In this document: piece by piece, positions 1 to 8,647 of the stretch
Numbering within the stretch: position 1 is the stretch's first letter
How the letters are laid out: each line of letters begins with the position of its first letter
Origin: Leucobacter muris
Lineage (GTDB): Bacteria; Actinomycetota; Actinomycetes; Actinomycetales; Microbacteriaceae
Assembly: GCF_004028235.1 (NCBI RefSeq)
Contig: NZ_CP035037.1
Span: 2,976,001 to 3,040,000, forward strand
Reading direction: 5' to 3'
Length of the DNA stretch: 64,000 bases
Translations under genes and position numbers: made by a program
The notes under the pieces: generated by a model
Told to the model about the DNA's origin: nothing
The model's database searches: none
What the model saw: only the letters and a program-made list of their open reading frames with translations

Positions 1-1308
1 CTCGGAGCGCTCGATGAGCGGGGTGCCCCAGCGGTCCTTGATGACGAGCACGGCCACGAGCGAGATGGCGCCCATGACGGCGAGGTAGATCGACACGGAT
101 CCGATCCACCCGGTGCTCTGCTGCAGCCAGGTCGCGATCGTGGGGGCGAACGCGCCGCCGAGGATCGCGCCGAGCGCGTAGGAGAGGGAGACTCCCGAGT
201 AGCGCACCCGCGAGGGGAAGATCTCGGCGAAGTACGCGGCCTGCGGGCCGTAGGTGAGTCCGGTGGACACCATCCAGGCGGCGAGCGAGACGGCCACCAT
301 CGCCACGATCTGCGTGTCGACGAGCAGGAAGAGCGGGAACGCCCACAGGATCTGCAGGGCGTAGCCGACGAGATACACCTTGCGGCGGCTCTGCCAGCGG
401 TCCGACAGCCAGCCGCCGAGCAGCGTGGTGAGCGCCCACACCGCCGAGGCGAGCGTGACGCACCACAGCACCGCCGTGCGGTCCATGCCGTGCACGGTCG
501 TGGCGTACGAGAGCACGTAGCCGCCCGTCGACATGTAGCCGGCGGCGTTGTTGCCCGCGAAGGTGAGGGCGACGAGGATCACGAGCCACCAGTGCTTCTT
601 CAGCAGCTCCACGAGCGGCATCTTGGAGCGGGCCTTGCTCTCGCGCAGCTCGAGGAACACGGGGCTCTCCTCGACCGAGCGGCGGATGATGAAGCCCACC
701 ACGAGCAGCACGACGCCGATGAGGAACGGGATGCGCCAGCCGAACTCGAGGAAGCCCTCGGGGCCGTAGGCCGCGGTGGTGATGGCGAGCACGCCCGAGG
801 CGAGCAGCATGCCGAAGGGCACGCCGAGCTGCGGCGCCGAGCCGAACAGCCCGCGCTTGCCGTCGGGGGCGTGCTCCACGGCCATGAGCGCCGCGCCGCC
901 CCACTCCCCGCCGGCCGAGAAGCCCTGCAGGATGCGCAGCAGCACGAGCAGCACCGGCGCGAGCACACCCACCTGCGCGTAGGTCGGCAGCACGCCGATG
1001 AGCGTGGTCGCGGCGCCCATGAGCACGAGGGTCATGACGAGCATGGCCCGGCGCCCGACGCGGTCGCCGAGGTGCCCGGCGACGATGGCTCCGAGGGGTC
1101 GGAACAGGAAGCTGATGCCGACCGTCGCGAACGAGACGAGCAGCGAGGCCTGCTGACCCAGCGGCTCGAAGAAGAGCTGGGCGAACACGAGCGCGGCCGT
1201 GTTCGCGTAGATGAAGAAGTCGTACCACTCGATGGTGGTGCCGACCATGGTGGCGATGGCGACGCGGCGGCTTTCGCGACGCGGGCGGCTCGGTGCCGAC
1301 GTGGACAT
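1..1308 (-). CDS. MFS metabolite:H+ symporter (MHS family), 3' end cut by window edge
   Basis: Inner-membrane secondary transporter of the major facilitator superfamily, probably importing an organic acid with protons. The 436 visible residues are nearly the whole protein; the stop codon lies beyond the left edge. Seen: the family hallmark IEWYDFFIYA at residues 26-35 in the first helix, the loop 2-3 motif GDRVGRR at 81-87, and an ERF/SRVRYSGVSL-type segment in the second half, all typical of the shikimate/proline-betaine-like MHS branch. The ATG at 1308 has an AAGGGAG Shine-Dalgarno 6 nt upstream. A 148-bp gap separates it from proC, so it probably has its own promoter. Substrate unknown. 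A second MHS-type transporter is encoded at 28644-29975. Confidence 0.88.
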   Translation of the reverse strand, partial: MSTSAPSRPRRESRRVAIATMVGTTIEWYDFFIYANTAALVFAQLFFEPLGQQASLLVSFATVGISFLFRPLGAIVAGHLGDRVGRRAMLVMTLVLMGAATTLIGVLPTYAQVGVLAPVLLVLLRILQGFSAGGEWGGAALMAVEHAPDGKRGLFGSAPQLGVPFGMLLASGVLAITTAAYGPEGFLEFGWRIPFLIGVVLLVVGFIIRRSVEESPVFLELRESKARSKMPLVELLKKHWWLVILVALTFAGNNAAGYMSTGGYVLSYATTVHGMDRTAVLWCVTLASAVWALTTLLGGWLSDRWQSRRKVYLVGYALQILWAFPLFLLVDTQIVAMVAVSLAAWMVSTGLTYGPQAAYFAEIFPSRVRYSGVSLSYALGAILGGAFAPTIATWLQQSTGWIGSVSIYLAVMGAISLVAVLVIKDRWGTPLIERSE

Positions 1309-1339
1309 GACAGACTCCCTTGTCCGTAGTGAGATGTGC

Positions 1340-1364
1340 GGCCCGCACCTCCTCGGCGCGGGCC
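1340..1364 (-). promoter_or_regulatory. Hairpin in the leader of the MFS gene
   Basis: A perfect 7-bp inverted repeat (GGCCCGC / GCGGGCC, 11-nt loop) lies 32-56 nt upstream of the MFS start, in an otherwise unassigned 148-bp gap. The outer part of the gap (about 1397-1440) is unusually AT-rich for this genome and is the likely promoter area, but I could not fix a convincing -35/-10 pair. Function of the hairpin is unknown. Confidence 0.3.
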
Positions 1365-1456
1365 ACACACATCATCGGCCGTCGGCCATACACGGATCAA
1401 ACGGATTTAACTGCATATCAAATGCTGCAAAACCGAAGAATAGGGAGGGTGCCGGT

Positions 1457-2311
1457 CTACTCGCCCCGCTCCAGCTCCTCCGATCGCCGCACGTTCGCGG
1501 CGAGCGCCCGGTCGAAGAGATCGCCCCAGTCGGCCGCCTGCAGCACCTCGACGGCCCGCTCGGTGGTGCCCTTCGGGCTCGTCACGTTGCGGCGCAGCTG
1601 CTCGGGCTCATCGTCGCTGCGCACCATCAGCTCGGCCGCGCCCGCGATCGTCTGCTGCACGAGCAGGCGGGCCTGATCCGCGTCGAAGCCGAGCCTCCGC
1701 GCCGCCGCGATCATGTGCTCGGCGTAGAGGTACACGTAGGCCGGGCCGGATCCCGAGACTGCCGCGACGTCGTTGATCTGATCCTCGCGCACCACCAGCA
1801 CCTCGCCGACGGTCTCGAACAGGCGCCGCACCGTGGCGACGGCCTCCTCGCCCGCCGAGGCCCCGCCGGCGATGCCGGTCACCCCGCGCCCGATGTGCGA
1901 CGGGGTGTTCGGCATCGCCCGCACGACCGCCACGCCCTCCGGGAGCTCGGCCTCGATCGCACTGCTCGGCACGCCCGCGGCGACGCTCACGACGATCGCC
2001 CCCGGCTCGAGGGCGTCGGCGATCCCTCGCGCCGCTTCGGCGACCGTCCACGGCTTCACCGCGAGGATCACGAGCCCGGCGCCGCGCACCGCGTGGCGGT
2101 TGGCGTCGGGATCGCTCTCGCCCGCGTAGGCGACCACGTCATCCGCGCCCTCGAACGCCGCGGCGCTCGAGACCGACCGGGCGGTGACCGCGATCGGGAG
2201 CTCGATCTCCACCCCGGGGGCGCGCAGCCCCGCCAGGATCGCGCCGCCCATGGAGCCGACGCCGATCATGGCGGTGCGCGGAAGTGCTGCTGACTGCGTT
2301 GAGTTGCTCAT
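1457..2311 (-). CDS. proC: Pyrroline-5-carboxylate reductase
   Basis: Cytoplasmic enzyme of the last step of proline synthesis: NAD(P)H-dependent reduction of 1-pyrroline-5-carboxylate to L-proline. The 284-residue length is slightly above the usual 265-275. Seen: N-terminal Rossmann motif AMIGVGSMGGAILAGL, the AVKPW segment, VRAMPNTPSHIGRGVTGI with the conserved MPNTP, and the C-terminal signature VSGSGPAYVYLYAE followed by TIAGAAELM and TSPKGTTERAV. Together these are diagnostic for ProC. The ATG at 2311 has GGGGAAG just upstream. It follows the aldehyde dehydrogenase gene by 29 bp on the same strand, so it may be co-transcribed, although a TACACT hexamer 8 nt upstream of the ATG could give it its own promoter. 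Function is secure. Confidence 0.95.
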   Translation of the reverse strand: MSNSTQSAALPRTAMIGVGSMGGAILAGLRAPGVEIELPIAVTARSVSSAAAFEGADDVVAYAGESDPDANRHAVRGAGLVILAVKPWTVAEAARGIADALEPGAIVVSVAAGVPSSAIEAELPEGVAVVRAMPNTPSHIGRGVTGIAGGASAGEEAVATVRRLFETVGEVLVVREDQINDVAAVSGSGPAYVYLYAEHMIAAARRLGFDADQARLLVQQTIAGAAELMVRSDDEPEQLRRNVTSPKGTTERAVEVLQAADWGDLFDRALAANVRRSEELERGE

Positions 2312-2340
2312 GCTTCCCCAGTGTAGGTACTCCCCGGGGA

Positions 2341-3744
2341 TCAGACCGTGATGACCTTCGGGGCGGCGACGGCCTTCAGACCGTGCGCGCCGAACTCGAG
2401 TCCGTAGCCCGAGGCCTTCACCCCGCCGAACGGCACCATCGGGTTGAGCGTGCCGTGCTGGTTGATCCAGACCGTGCCGGCTTCGATGCGCTCCGCCACG
2501 CGACGCGCCTCCCCCGGATCCCCCCAGACCGAGGCCCCGAGGCCCTGCTCGGAGGCGTTGGCGCGGGCGATCGCGTCGTCGAGATCGGAGTAGCGGATCA
2601 CCGGGATCACCGGGCCGAACTGCTCCTCGTCGACGAGAGCCGCGCCGTCCTCGATGTTGGTGACGATCGTCGCGCGGTAGAACTGCGCGCCGAGCTCCTC
2701 CGCGGGCTCGCCGCCGGTCACGATCCTCGCCCCCCGGGCGCGCGCGTCGTCGACGAGGCGCGAGACGATCTCGAACTGCTGCGGCGTCGTCAGCGGCCCG
2801 AGCAGGCTGCCCTCATCCGTCCCGGGCCCCATCGGGATCGACTCCGCCAGCTCCGCGAGCGCGGCGACCACCTCGTCGTGCACGGAGTCGTGCACGTACA
2901 GGCGCTTCAACGCGGCGCAGGTCTGGCCGGTGTTGATGAAGATGCCCCAGAAGAGCCCCTCGGCGATCGCCCGCGCATCGGCTCCGGGGAGCACGATCCC
3001 CGGGTCGTTGCCGCCCAGCTCGAGCGTGAGCCTCGCGAGGTTGTCGGCCGAGCTGCGCACGATCTCCCGGCCCGTCTCGGTCGACCCGGTGAACATCACC
3101 TTGTCGATGCCGGGGTGGCTCGCGATGCGCGCTCCTACCTCCCGGTTGCCCGAGACGACGGTCAGCACCCCCTCCGGCAGGCGCCGGTTCATGAGTTCGA
3201 CGACCGCGAGCACGCTGAGCGGGGTGTAGCTGCTCGGCTTCACCACCACCGCGTTCCCCATGCGCAGCGACGGGGCGATCTGCCAGATGCCGATCAGCGC
3301 GGGCCAGTTCCACGGCCCGATCGCCGCCACCACGCCGAGCGGCACGTAGTGCAGCTCGGAGCGGGTGCCCTCCGCCTCGAACAGCACCTCGGGCTCGATC
3401 GCGGTGTCGGCCGCGCTGCGCACCCAGACCGCGCAGCCGCCGGCCTCGAACCGCGCCCCGGCGCCGTTCAACGGCTTGCCCTGCTCCCGCGCGATGATCC
3501 GCGCGAGATCCTCGGCGTTCGCCTCGATCTCGTCGGCGGCGAGCCGCAGCAGTCGCGCGCGCTCGTCGTGCCCGAGGCCGGCCCAGGCCGGCTGGGCGGC
3601 CCGCGCCGCCTCCACCGCGGCGTCGAGATCGGCCGTCGTGTGCACCGGGGCGTAGCCCATGGTCTCGCCCGTGGCGGCGTCCGGAATCGGGCGCCCCTCC
3701 TCCTGCGTCGCGGAGATCGCGTCCAGCAGCGTGTTGTCGGTCAT
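2341..3744 (-). CDS. NAD(P)-dependent aldehyde dehydrogenase
   Basis: Cytoplasmic oxidation of an aldehyde to the acid; 467 residues, normal for the superfamily. Catalytic residues are visible: Asn146 in GPWNWPAL, the general base Glu242 in LELGGNDPG, and the nucleophile Cys276 in NTGQTCAALK. The LELGGNDP variant (Asn in place of the common Lys) and overall shape resemble betaine/succinate-semialdehyde-type enzymes, but the substrate cannot be read from sequence. ATG 3744 is chosen because GAGGAAG sits 5-6 nt upstream; the frame is open further upstream without a good ribosome site. It is the last catabolic gene of the leftward TRAP operon, 35 bp after dctP, which suggests it oxidises a semialdehyde formed from the imported acid (inference). 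Confidence 0.9.
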   Translation of the reverse strand: MTDNTLLDAISATQEEGRPIPDAATGETMGYAPVHTTADLDAAVEAARAAQPAWAGLGHDERARLLRLAADEIEANAEDLARIIAREQGKPLNGAGARFEAGGCAVWVRSAADTAIEPEVLFEAEGTRSELHYVPLGVVAAIGPWNWPALIGIWQIAPSLRMGNAVVVKPSSYTPLSVLAVVELMNRRLPEGVLTVVSGNREVGARIASHPGIDKVMFTGSTETGREIVRSSADNLARLTLELGGNDPGIVLPGADARAIAEGLFWGIFINTGQTCAALKRLYVHDSVHDEVVAALAELAESIPMGPGTDEGSLLGPLTTPQQFEIVSRLVDDARARGARIVTGGEPAEELGAQFYRATIVTNIEDGAALVDEEQFGPVIPVIRYSDLDDAIARANASEQGLGASVWGDPGEARRVAERIEAGTVWINQHGTLNPMVPFGGVKASGYGLEFGAHGLKAVAAPKVITV

Positions 3745-3779
3745 CTCAGTCTTCCTCTCGTCTCGTACCGGCGCACCGC

Positions 3780-4940
3780 TCAACGGTCGCCGAAGGAGGC
3801 CACGCAGGCGCTCGTCGCGTCGTCGTAGGCCACGTCGTCGTAGCTCTCCAGCCCGGCGAGGTACTGCTCGAGCACCCCCTCGGCGTCCTCGAGCCCCTGC
3901 TCGGTGGCGAGCTCGATCCACATCTCCTGACCCGAGTCGCCGAGCGCGTCCTTCCAGGCCTGGGTGTCCTGCTCGGCCCACGCCGTGAGCGATTTCACGG
4001 TCGGGGCATCCTTCATCTGCTGGCACTGGCCGGCCGCGACCTCGTTGAACGCCGCGATGCCCTCACCGGTGTTCAGCTCCTCGGTCACCTGGTCGAACTG
4101 CTCGCGCAGGTCGTCGGGGAGCGCGTTGTAGGCGTCGGCGTTCACCCACATGCCGAAGGTCGAGTACTGGCCGATGCCCGGGTCGGTCCAGTCGGGCAGC
4201 AGTTCCATCAGCCCGTAGTTCACCGGGAAGTCGATGGCGCCGCCGATCGTGGAGACGACCCCGCGCTCGACCGCCTCGTAGGTCTCCGGCGCCGTGACGG
4301 CGACGATGTTCGCGCCCTCGTTGCCGATGGCCTGCTGGATGATCGGGCCCGAGACGCGCACCTGGGCGCCCCGGAACTGGGCGACGCTCGTGATCGGCTC
4401 GTGCCCGCCGATCAGGAAGCGGCCGACCGGCCACGTCGCGACGTGGTGCAGGCCGTTGCGCTCCATGATCGCCTTCGCGGGATCGTAGTCCTCGTGCAGG
4501 TCGTAGATGGACTGCATCGCGGCCTGGGCGTTCTGGCTGAGGAACGGGATGCTCACCATGCTGGTGGAGGGGAAGTACTGGGGCGTGTAGTCGGGCACCG
4601 TGACGCCGATCTGGGCGCGGCCGTCGCGCACGCATTCGGCGACCTCGGGCGCCTTGCAGAGCGCCTCGGTGGCGGTGCGCTCGAAGGTGATGCGGCCCTC
4701 GGCGACCTCCTCGACGCGGTCGAGGAACCAGTTCTGCACGGCCGCGTTCGGGGTGTCGGCCTGAGCGCCGGTCACGAGCGTCCAGGTGACCGATTCCCCG
4801 CCGTCTCCGCCGTCTCCGCCCGACGACGCGTTGTTGATGCCGGAGCAGCCGGCGAGCACGAGGCCCGCGACCGCGATGAGGCCGATCGAGGCGGCGGTGC
4901 GGCCGACCCGACGGGGGTGCTGGTGGGTGGAGAACATCAT
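3780..4940 (-). CDS. dctP: TRAP transporter substrate-binding lipoprotein (DctP family)
   Basis: Extracytoplasmic solute receptor that captures a carboxylate and hands it to the DctQM membrane subunits for Na+/H+-driven uptake. 386 residues. Seen: a lipoprotein signal with lipobox LAGC at about residues 29-32 after a hydrophobic stretch, and a DctP body including WPVGRFLIGGHEPI and TYEAVERGVVSTIGG (the conserved region that selects carboxylates). Two tandem ATG codons (4940 and 4937) follow an AAAGGA ribosome site; the second has better spacing. It follows dctM by 118 bp containing a hairpin and precedes the aldehyde dehydrogenase. In this operon the order is Q-M-P, so the binding protein comes after the permeases. 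Ligand not identifiable; a C4-dicarboxylate or sugar-acid-like compound is plausible. Confidence 0.9.
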   Translation of the reverse strand: MMFSTHQHPRRVGRTAASIGLIAVAGLVLAGCSGINNASSGGDGGDGGESVTWTLVTGAQADTPNAAVQNWFLDRVEEVAEGRITFERTATEALCKAPEVAECVRDGRAQIGVTVPDYTPQYFPSTSMVSIPFLSQNAQAAMQSIYDLHEDYDPAKAIMERNGLHHVATWPVGRFLIGGHEPITSVAQFRGAQVRVSGPIIQQAIGNEGANIVAVTAPETYEAVERGVVSTIGGAIDFPVNYGLMELLPDWTDPGIGQYSTFGMWVNADAYNALPDDLREQFDQVTEELNTGEGIAAFNEVAAGQCQQMKDAPTVKSLTAWAEQDTQAWKDALGDSGQEMWIELATEQGLEDAEGVLEQYLAGLESYDDVAYDDATSACVASFGDR

Positions 4941-4999
4941 TGTCCTTTCGTGGGTGTCCCGCTGCCGTACGGAGCGAGGTTGACTTCATTGTTCAGCGG

Positions 5000-5030
5000 T
5001 GCGCCGGCACTGTCTTTGGCAGGCGGCGCA
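5000..5030 (-). promoter_or_regulatory. Intergenic hairpin between dctM and dctP
   Basis: Perfect 7-bp inverted repeat (TGCGCCG / CGGCGCA) with a 17-nt loop in the 118-bp gap between dctM and dctP. Such hairpins commonly protect the upstream mRNA end or tune the amount of binding protein relative to permease; this use is inferred. Confidence 0.35.
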
Positions 5031-5058
5031 GACGGATGAGGCGTTCGCGCAAGGAGTC

Positions 5059-6516
5059 TCAGCCGGCGCTCTGAGCGACGAGCGACGGCAGGAAGAGCGT
5101 GATCGCGGGCACGAAGAAGAGGATCGCCGAGACCACGAGATCCATCAGCATGAGCGGCAGCACGCCCTTGAACACCGTCTCGGTGCGCACGCCCGTGGCC
5201 CCGGAGACGACGAAGCACGTCATGCCGACCGGTGGCGTCACCATGCCGATCGCCGTGAGCTTCACGACCATGAGGCCGAGCCAGATGCCGTCGAAGCCGA
5301 GCTCCATCGCGATCGGATAGATGATCGGGATCGTGATGATGAGCACCGAGATCTCGTCGAGGGCGGTGCCGAGCGGCAGCAGGAGCAGCAGGAGCAGCCC
5401 GATCGTCAGCAGCGGCGGCACGTCGAGCCCCGCGACCCAGCTGGTCACGGTGTCGGGCACGTGGGCCGCGATGAGGAAGGTCGAGAACACGCTCGAGCCG
5501 ACGAGGATCATGAACACCATCGACGTGGTCTGCGCCGTGTCGAGCAGTGCGCCCTTCACGTTGCCCCACATGGTGCTCCAGCCGTCGCGCCGGAACTCCC
5601 AGAGCAGGATGAGGAGCGCCACGAACGCGGCGATCGCGGCCGACTCGGTCGAGGTGAAGACGCCGGAGAACATGCCGCCGAGGATGATCAGGAAGATCAC
5701 GCTCAGGCGCACGAGCCCCCGCCACGGCAGGGTGCGCAGCGTGCGGCCGTAGACCTGCTGCACGGCCTCCGTGTCCGGGGTGCCCGGAGGCAGCGCGGCG
5801 GCGGCCGCGGTCGGCTCCGCGGTGCGGGCGCGACTCGCGCCGCGCGCCTCGGCGGCGTCGGAGTGCGCGACCGCGACCGCCTCGGCGAGCGTCGCCTCGG
5901 GCCGCACGATCTGCCGGTGCCCGACGACCAGGATGTACACGATGTAGCCGAGCGCCGAGAGCACGCCCGGGATGATGCCCGCGGCGAGGATCTGCGCGAC
6001 CGACTCGCCCGTCATGATCGCGTACAGCACGAGGAAGGTGCTCGGCGGGATCACGACGCCGAGGGTGCCGGCGATGGCCACGATGCCCGTCGCGAGCGCC
6101 GCGGGGTAGCCGTAGGCGCGCATCTGGCCGACCGACAGCTTCGACATGGTGGCGGCCGTGCCGATGCTCGACCCCGAGACCGCCGAGAAGCCCGCGCACG
6201 CCATGACGGTGGCGACGCCGAGGCCTCCCGGAAAGCGGCTGACCATGTGGTTCGCGACCGCGAACACGTGCTCCGCGATCCGGGCCCGCATGGCGAACAT
6301 GCCCATGAGTATGAACATGGGGATGATCGTCAGCGAGAAGCTCGCGGTCGCGCTGAAGGGCACGGAGCCGAGCACGTTCGTGGTGTAGCCGGTGCCCTGC
6401 AGGATGCCGAGGCCCAGCGCGCCCGAGAGGGCGAGCGAGAGGGCGACCGGCATGCGCAGCATCAGCAGCACGAGCAGCAGCACGACGATCGTGAGCACGA
6501 TCACTGTGACGAGCAT
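5059..6516 (-). CDS. dctM: TRAP transporter large permease (DctM family)
   Basis: Multi-spanning membrane subunit that carries the substrate path of the tripartite ATP-independent transporter. 485 residues, slightly long for DctM (about 430). Nearly the whole protein is hydrophobic: an N-terminal helix rich in V/L, then segments such as SVPFSATASFSLTIIPMFIL, SAVSGSSIGTAATMSK and GVVIPPSTFLVLYAIMTGES that are family signatures. The extra length is a hydrophilic Ala/Glu-rich insertion at about residues 195-245, roughly mid-protein, likely a cytoplasmic loop. ATG 6516 has AGGAG upstream. It lies 39 bp after dctQ and before dctP in the same operon. Confidence 0.92.
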   Translation of the reverse strand: MLVTVIVLTIVVLLLVLLMLRMPVALSLALSGALGLGILQGTGYTTNVLGSVPFSATASFSLTIIPMFILMGMFAMRARIAEHVFAVANHMVSRFPGGLGVATVMACAGFSAVSGSSIGTAATMSKLSVGQMRAYGYPAALATGIVAIAGTLGVVIPPSTFLVLYAIMTGESVAQILAAGIIPGVLSALGYIVYILVVGHRQIVRPEATLAEAVAVAHSDAAEARGASRARTAEPTAAAAALPPGTPDTEAVQQVYGRTLRTLPWRGLVRLSVIFLIILGGMFSGVFTSTESAAIAAFVALLILLWEFRRDGWSTMWGNVKGALLDTAQTTSMVFMILVGSSVFSTFLIAAHVPDTVTSWVAGLDVPPLLTIGLLLLLLLPLGTALDEISVLIITIPIIYPIAMELGFDGIWLGLMVVKLTAIGMVTPPVGMTCFVVSGATGVRTETVFKGVLPLMLMDLVVSAILFFVPAITLFLPSLVAQSAG

Positions 6517-6555
6517 GACGGGTCTCCTGTCCGAGGTGTGGAACGGGGGCGGGCG

Positions 6556-7101
6556 CTACGCATCGAGCACCACCTCCGCGTCTTCTCCGTAGGCGGTGCG
6601 GCCGCGGATCACGCGCACCAGGTTGACGAGCGCGACGATCGCCCAGAACAGCACGCCGGCCGCGATGATCCAGCGCAGCGGCCAGATGGGCCACTGCACG
6701 AGGCCGAAGCGGGTCTCGCTCATGCTCGTCGACTGCACGGCGCGCGCGAGGAGGGCGGCGGTCATCCAGGCGAGGATCACGGCGTTGAGCGCCCAGATGA
6801 GCACCGACACCGCCCGCGCGAGGCCGGGCTTCAAGCGGTCGGTGACGATCGTGACGGCTACATGGCCGCCCTGGATCGAGGTCCACGCGAGGCCGAGGAA
6901 CACCGACGCGACGAGCGCCGTCTCGGCGATCTCCATCATGCCGGGCAGGCTCGCGCGGGTGGTCCAGCGCACGAGCACGTCGATCACGGTCGCGAGCATG
7001 AGCACCACGAGGGCGCCCGCCGCGATGACGCCGAGCGCGGCGCTGCACCGCTTCAGCCAGCGGTCGAAGGCCGACCCGCCGGGTTCTGCCGAGGTCTCCA
7101 T
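6556..7101 (-). CDS. dctQ: TRAP transporter small permease (DctQ family)
   Basis: Four-helix membrane subunit that partners DctM. 181 residues from ATG 7101. Seen: the first helix LGVIAAGALVVLMLATVIDV, the typical RWTTRASLPGMMEIAE loop followed by a second helix containing FLGLAWTSIQGGHVAVTIV, and two further helices, ending in a charged tail. The GHV motif after helix 2 is characteristic of DctQ. It begins 8 bp after the oxidoreductase stop, so translation is probably coupled. An in-frame extension further upstream overlaps the preceding gene and is not credible. Confidence 0.9.
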   Translation of the reverse strand: METSAEPGGSAFDRWLKRCSAALGVIAAGALVVLMLATVIDVLVRWTTRASLPGMMEIAETALVASVFLGLAWTSIQGGHVAVTIVTDRLKPGLARAVSVLIWALNAVILAWMTAALLARAVQSTSMSETRFGLVQWPIWPLRWIIAAGVLFWAIVALVNLVRVIRGRTAYGEDAEVVLDA

Positions 7102-7109
7102 GGCGCGCC

Positions 7110-7997
7110 CTAGCGGTCCCGCCAGAACTCGAAGGCGCGCGTGTGGTCCACGTTGCCGAGGGCGTCCAGCGCCTCGCCCATGACGCGGGTCACGGCGTCG
7201 CAGACGGGCGCCTCGCGGCCGGCGGCCTGCTGCACCCGCTGCGCGATCCTCACGTCCTTCGTGAAGAGCGGCAGCGCGAAGCCGCTCGCGTACTGCTCGC
7301 CCACGACGTGCGCGGGCAGCACGTGGGTGGTGACGAAGCTCTGCCCCGTCGAGGCGTTGAACACCTCGACCATCACATCGGGGTCGAGGCCGAAGTCGGC
7401 GCCCGCGGCGAGCGCCTCGGAGGCCGCGGTGAACGCCGCCGCGGCCACGAAGTTGTTGAGGGCCTTCATCGCGTGCCCGGTGCCCAGCCTGCCGGTGCGG
7501 AAGATGCGCGAGCTCATCGTCTCGATCACGGGGATCGCCCGCTCGGCCGCGGCGGCGTCGTCGGCGCCGAGCATGATCGAGAGGGTGCCGTCGACCGCTC
7601 GTTCCCGCGCACCCGACACGGGGGCGTCGACGAGGGCGTACCCCGCGCGGTGCAGCGCCTCGCCCGTCTCGACGGTCTCGGTCGGATCCGACGAGCTCAT
7701 GTCGACGAAGACCGTGCCGGGGCGGGCCGGGATACGGGGGGCGCCGTCGCCGTCGAGCAGCGCCTCGCGCACGATGGCGCTGGTCGGCAGCATCATGACG
7801 ATCACCTCGCGATCGGCGAGGTCTGCGACGCGCTCCACGGCCGACGCGCCGACGCGTCCCGCGAGCTCTCGCGCACGGTCGTGATCGACGTCGAACAGGG
7901 CCAGGTCGAACTCCCCCGACGCCGCGATGTTGCTGGACATGGGGTCGCCCATCGTGCCCAGACCGATGAAGCCGACCCGTATGATCCGCTCGTTCAT
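7110..7997 (-). CDS. Beta-hydroxyacid dehydrogenase (3-hydroxyisobutyrate dehydrogenase / tartronate semialdehyde reductase family)
   Basis: NAD(P)-dependent oxidoreductase of the 6-phosphogluconate-dehydrogenase-like superfamily. 295 residues, typical. Seen: N-terminal cofactor motif VGFIGLGTMGDPM, the substrate-binding segment DAPVSGARERAVDGTLSIM, and the catalytic-lysine motif GTGHAMKALNN (Lys in MKALNN), followed by an all-helical C-terminal half. Members include GarR/GlxR and MmsB; sequence alone does not separate them. The ATG at 7997 has an excellent GAGAGGAG site; a longer frame from 8018 lacks one. It lies 24 bp after the carboxymuconolactone decarboxylase-like gene and 8 bp before dctQ, so it probably handles the substrate imported by the TRAP system or its semialdehyde. 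Confidence 0.88.
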   Translation of the reverse strand: MNERIIRVGFIGLGTMGDPMSSNIAASGEFDLALFDVDHDRARELAGRVGASAVERVADLADREVIVMMLPTSAIVREALLDGDGAPRIPARPGTVFVDMSSSDPTETVETGEALHRAGYALVDAPVSGARERAVDGTLSIMLGADDAAAAERAIPVIETMSSRIFRTGRLGTGHAMKALNNFVAAAAFTAASEALAAGADFGLDPDVMVEVFNASTGQSFVTTHVLPAHVVGEQYASGFALPLFTKDVRIAQRVQQAAGREAPVCDAVTRVMGEALDALGNVDHTRAFEFWRDR

Positions 7998-8021
7998 GTC
8001 GTTGCTCCTCTCCCGCACCCG

Positions 8022-8435
8022 CTAGGGGCGCTCCGCTTCCCCGTCGAGATCCAGCGCGATGCCCCGCTCCTCGAGGATCTCCTCGAGCGCGCGCAGCCCC
8101 TCGACCGCGGCGGGGATGCCGCAGTAGAGGATCGAGTGCACGACGACCTCGCGCAGCTCGACCGGGGAGACGCCGTTGGCCAGCGCACCGCGCGCGTGCA
8201 CCCGCAGCTCGTGCGACTTGCCCTGCGCGATCAGCATCGCGAACGTGATGCGGCTGCGCTCGGCGTACGAGAGCCCGTCGCGCTGCCAGATATCGCCGAA
8301 GCAGTACCGGGTGACGAAGTCCTGCAGCTTGTCGTTGAGGTCGGTGGTGTGCTCCACCTGACCCTCCGCCCCCTCGGGTCCGAACATGGTGCGTCGCTGA
8401 CGCAGGCCGACGTCGTACAGCTCGTCTCGGATCAC
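8022..8435 (-). CDS. Carboxymuconolactone decarboxylase family protein
   Basis: 137-residue small helical protein of the CMD/AhpD-like fold. Seen: the long-helix segment ERSRITFAMLIAQGKSHEL and the family core HARGALANGVSPVELREVVV followed by HSILYCGIPAAVEGLRALEE, as in PcaC-type 4-carboxymuconolactone decarboxylases. It has no CxxC motif, so it is not an AhpD-type peroxidase. Start is GTG 8435 with AAGGAG 7 nt upstream. It is the first gene of the leftward operon with the dehydrogenase, TRAP transporter and aldehyde dehydrogenase. No other protocatechuate-pathway genes are nearby, so true PcaC activity is doubtful; PcaC-like proteins often accompany hydroxyacid catabolism with unknown roles. 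Confidence 0.82.
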   Translation of the reverse strand: MIRDELYDVGLRQRRTMFGPEGAEGQVEHTTDLNDKLQDFVTRYCFGDIWQRDGLSYAERSRITFAMLIAQGKSHELRVHARGALANGVSPVELREVVVHSILYCGIPAAVEGLRALEEILEERGIALDLDGEAERP

Positions 8436-8647
8436 GATCCACTCCTTCGAAGATTCGCCGCGGCCGCGTCGCCGCGCTGCTCATCAGTGTGCCCGAGGCG
8501 GCGGGCGCGTCACTTGTCCGCTGCCGCAGTCCCGCTGGCAGATCGCGCAGCCCGTCGCGCGGCCCGCCGCCCGGGCTGGAAGCGGCGGCAGGTTGGTCGT
8601 ACTCTTGCACACGGACGATGATGTTCAACGGGCAAGGAGGCATGCCG
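8436..8647. promoter_or_regulatory. Divergent promoter region between the TRAP catabolic operon and its AraC-type regulator
   Basis: A 212-bp intergenic stretch between two diverging transcription units. On the + strand a TACTCT -10-like hexamer lies at 8600-8605 with the AAGGAGG ribosome site of the regulator at 8634-8640. The leftward operon has its AAGGAG site close to the start. I could not define a convincing -35 or an AraC half-site pair by eye. Confidence 0.45.

Noticed and set aside
4999..7113. Very long open frame (704 codons) on the + strand opposite dctM/dctQ
   Set aside because: Composition is dominated by Arg, His, Glu, Asp and Ala with no domain, as expected for the antisense of GC-rich hydrophobic genes. 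The minus-strand TRAP genes have clear family motifs, ribosome sites and operon structure. The same applies to the other long antisense frames, for example at 2284-3828, 12912-14057 and 23265-25247.
8022..8435. AhpD-type alkylhydroperoxidase for the CMD-family protein
   Set aside because: No CxxC motif is present; the protein matches the PcaC-like branch instead.
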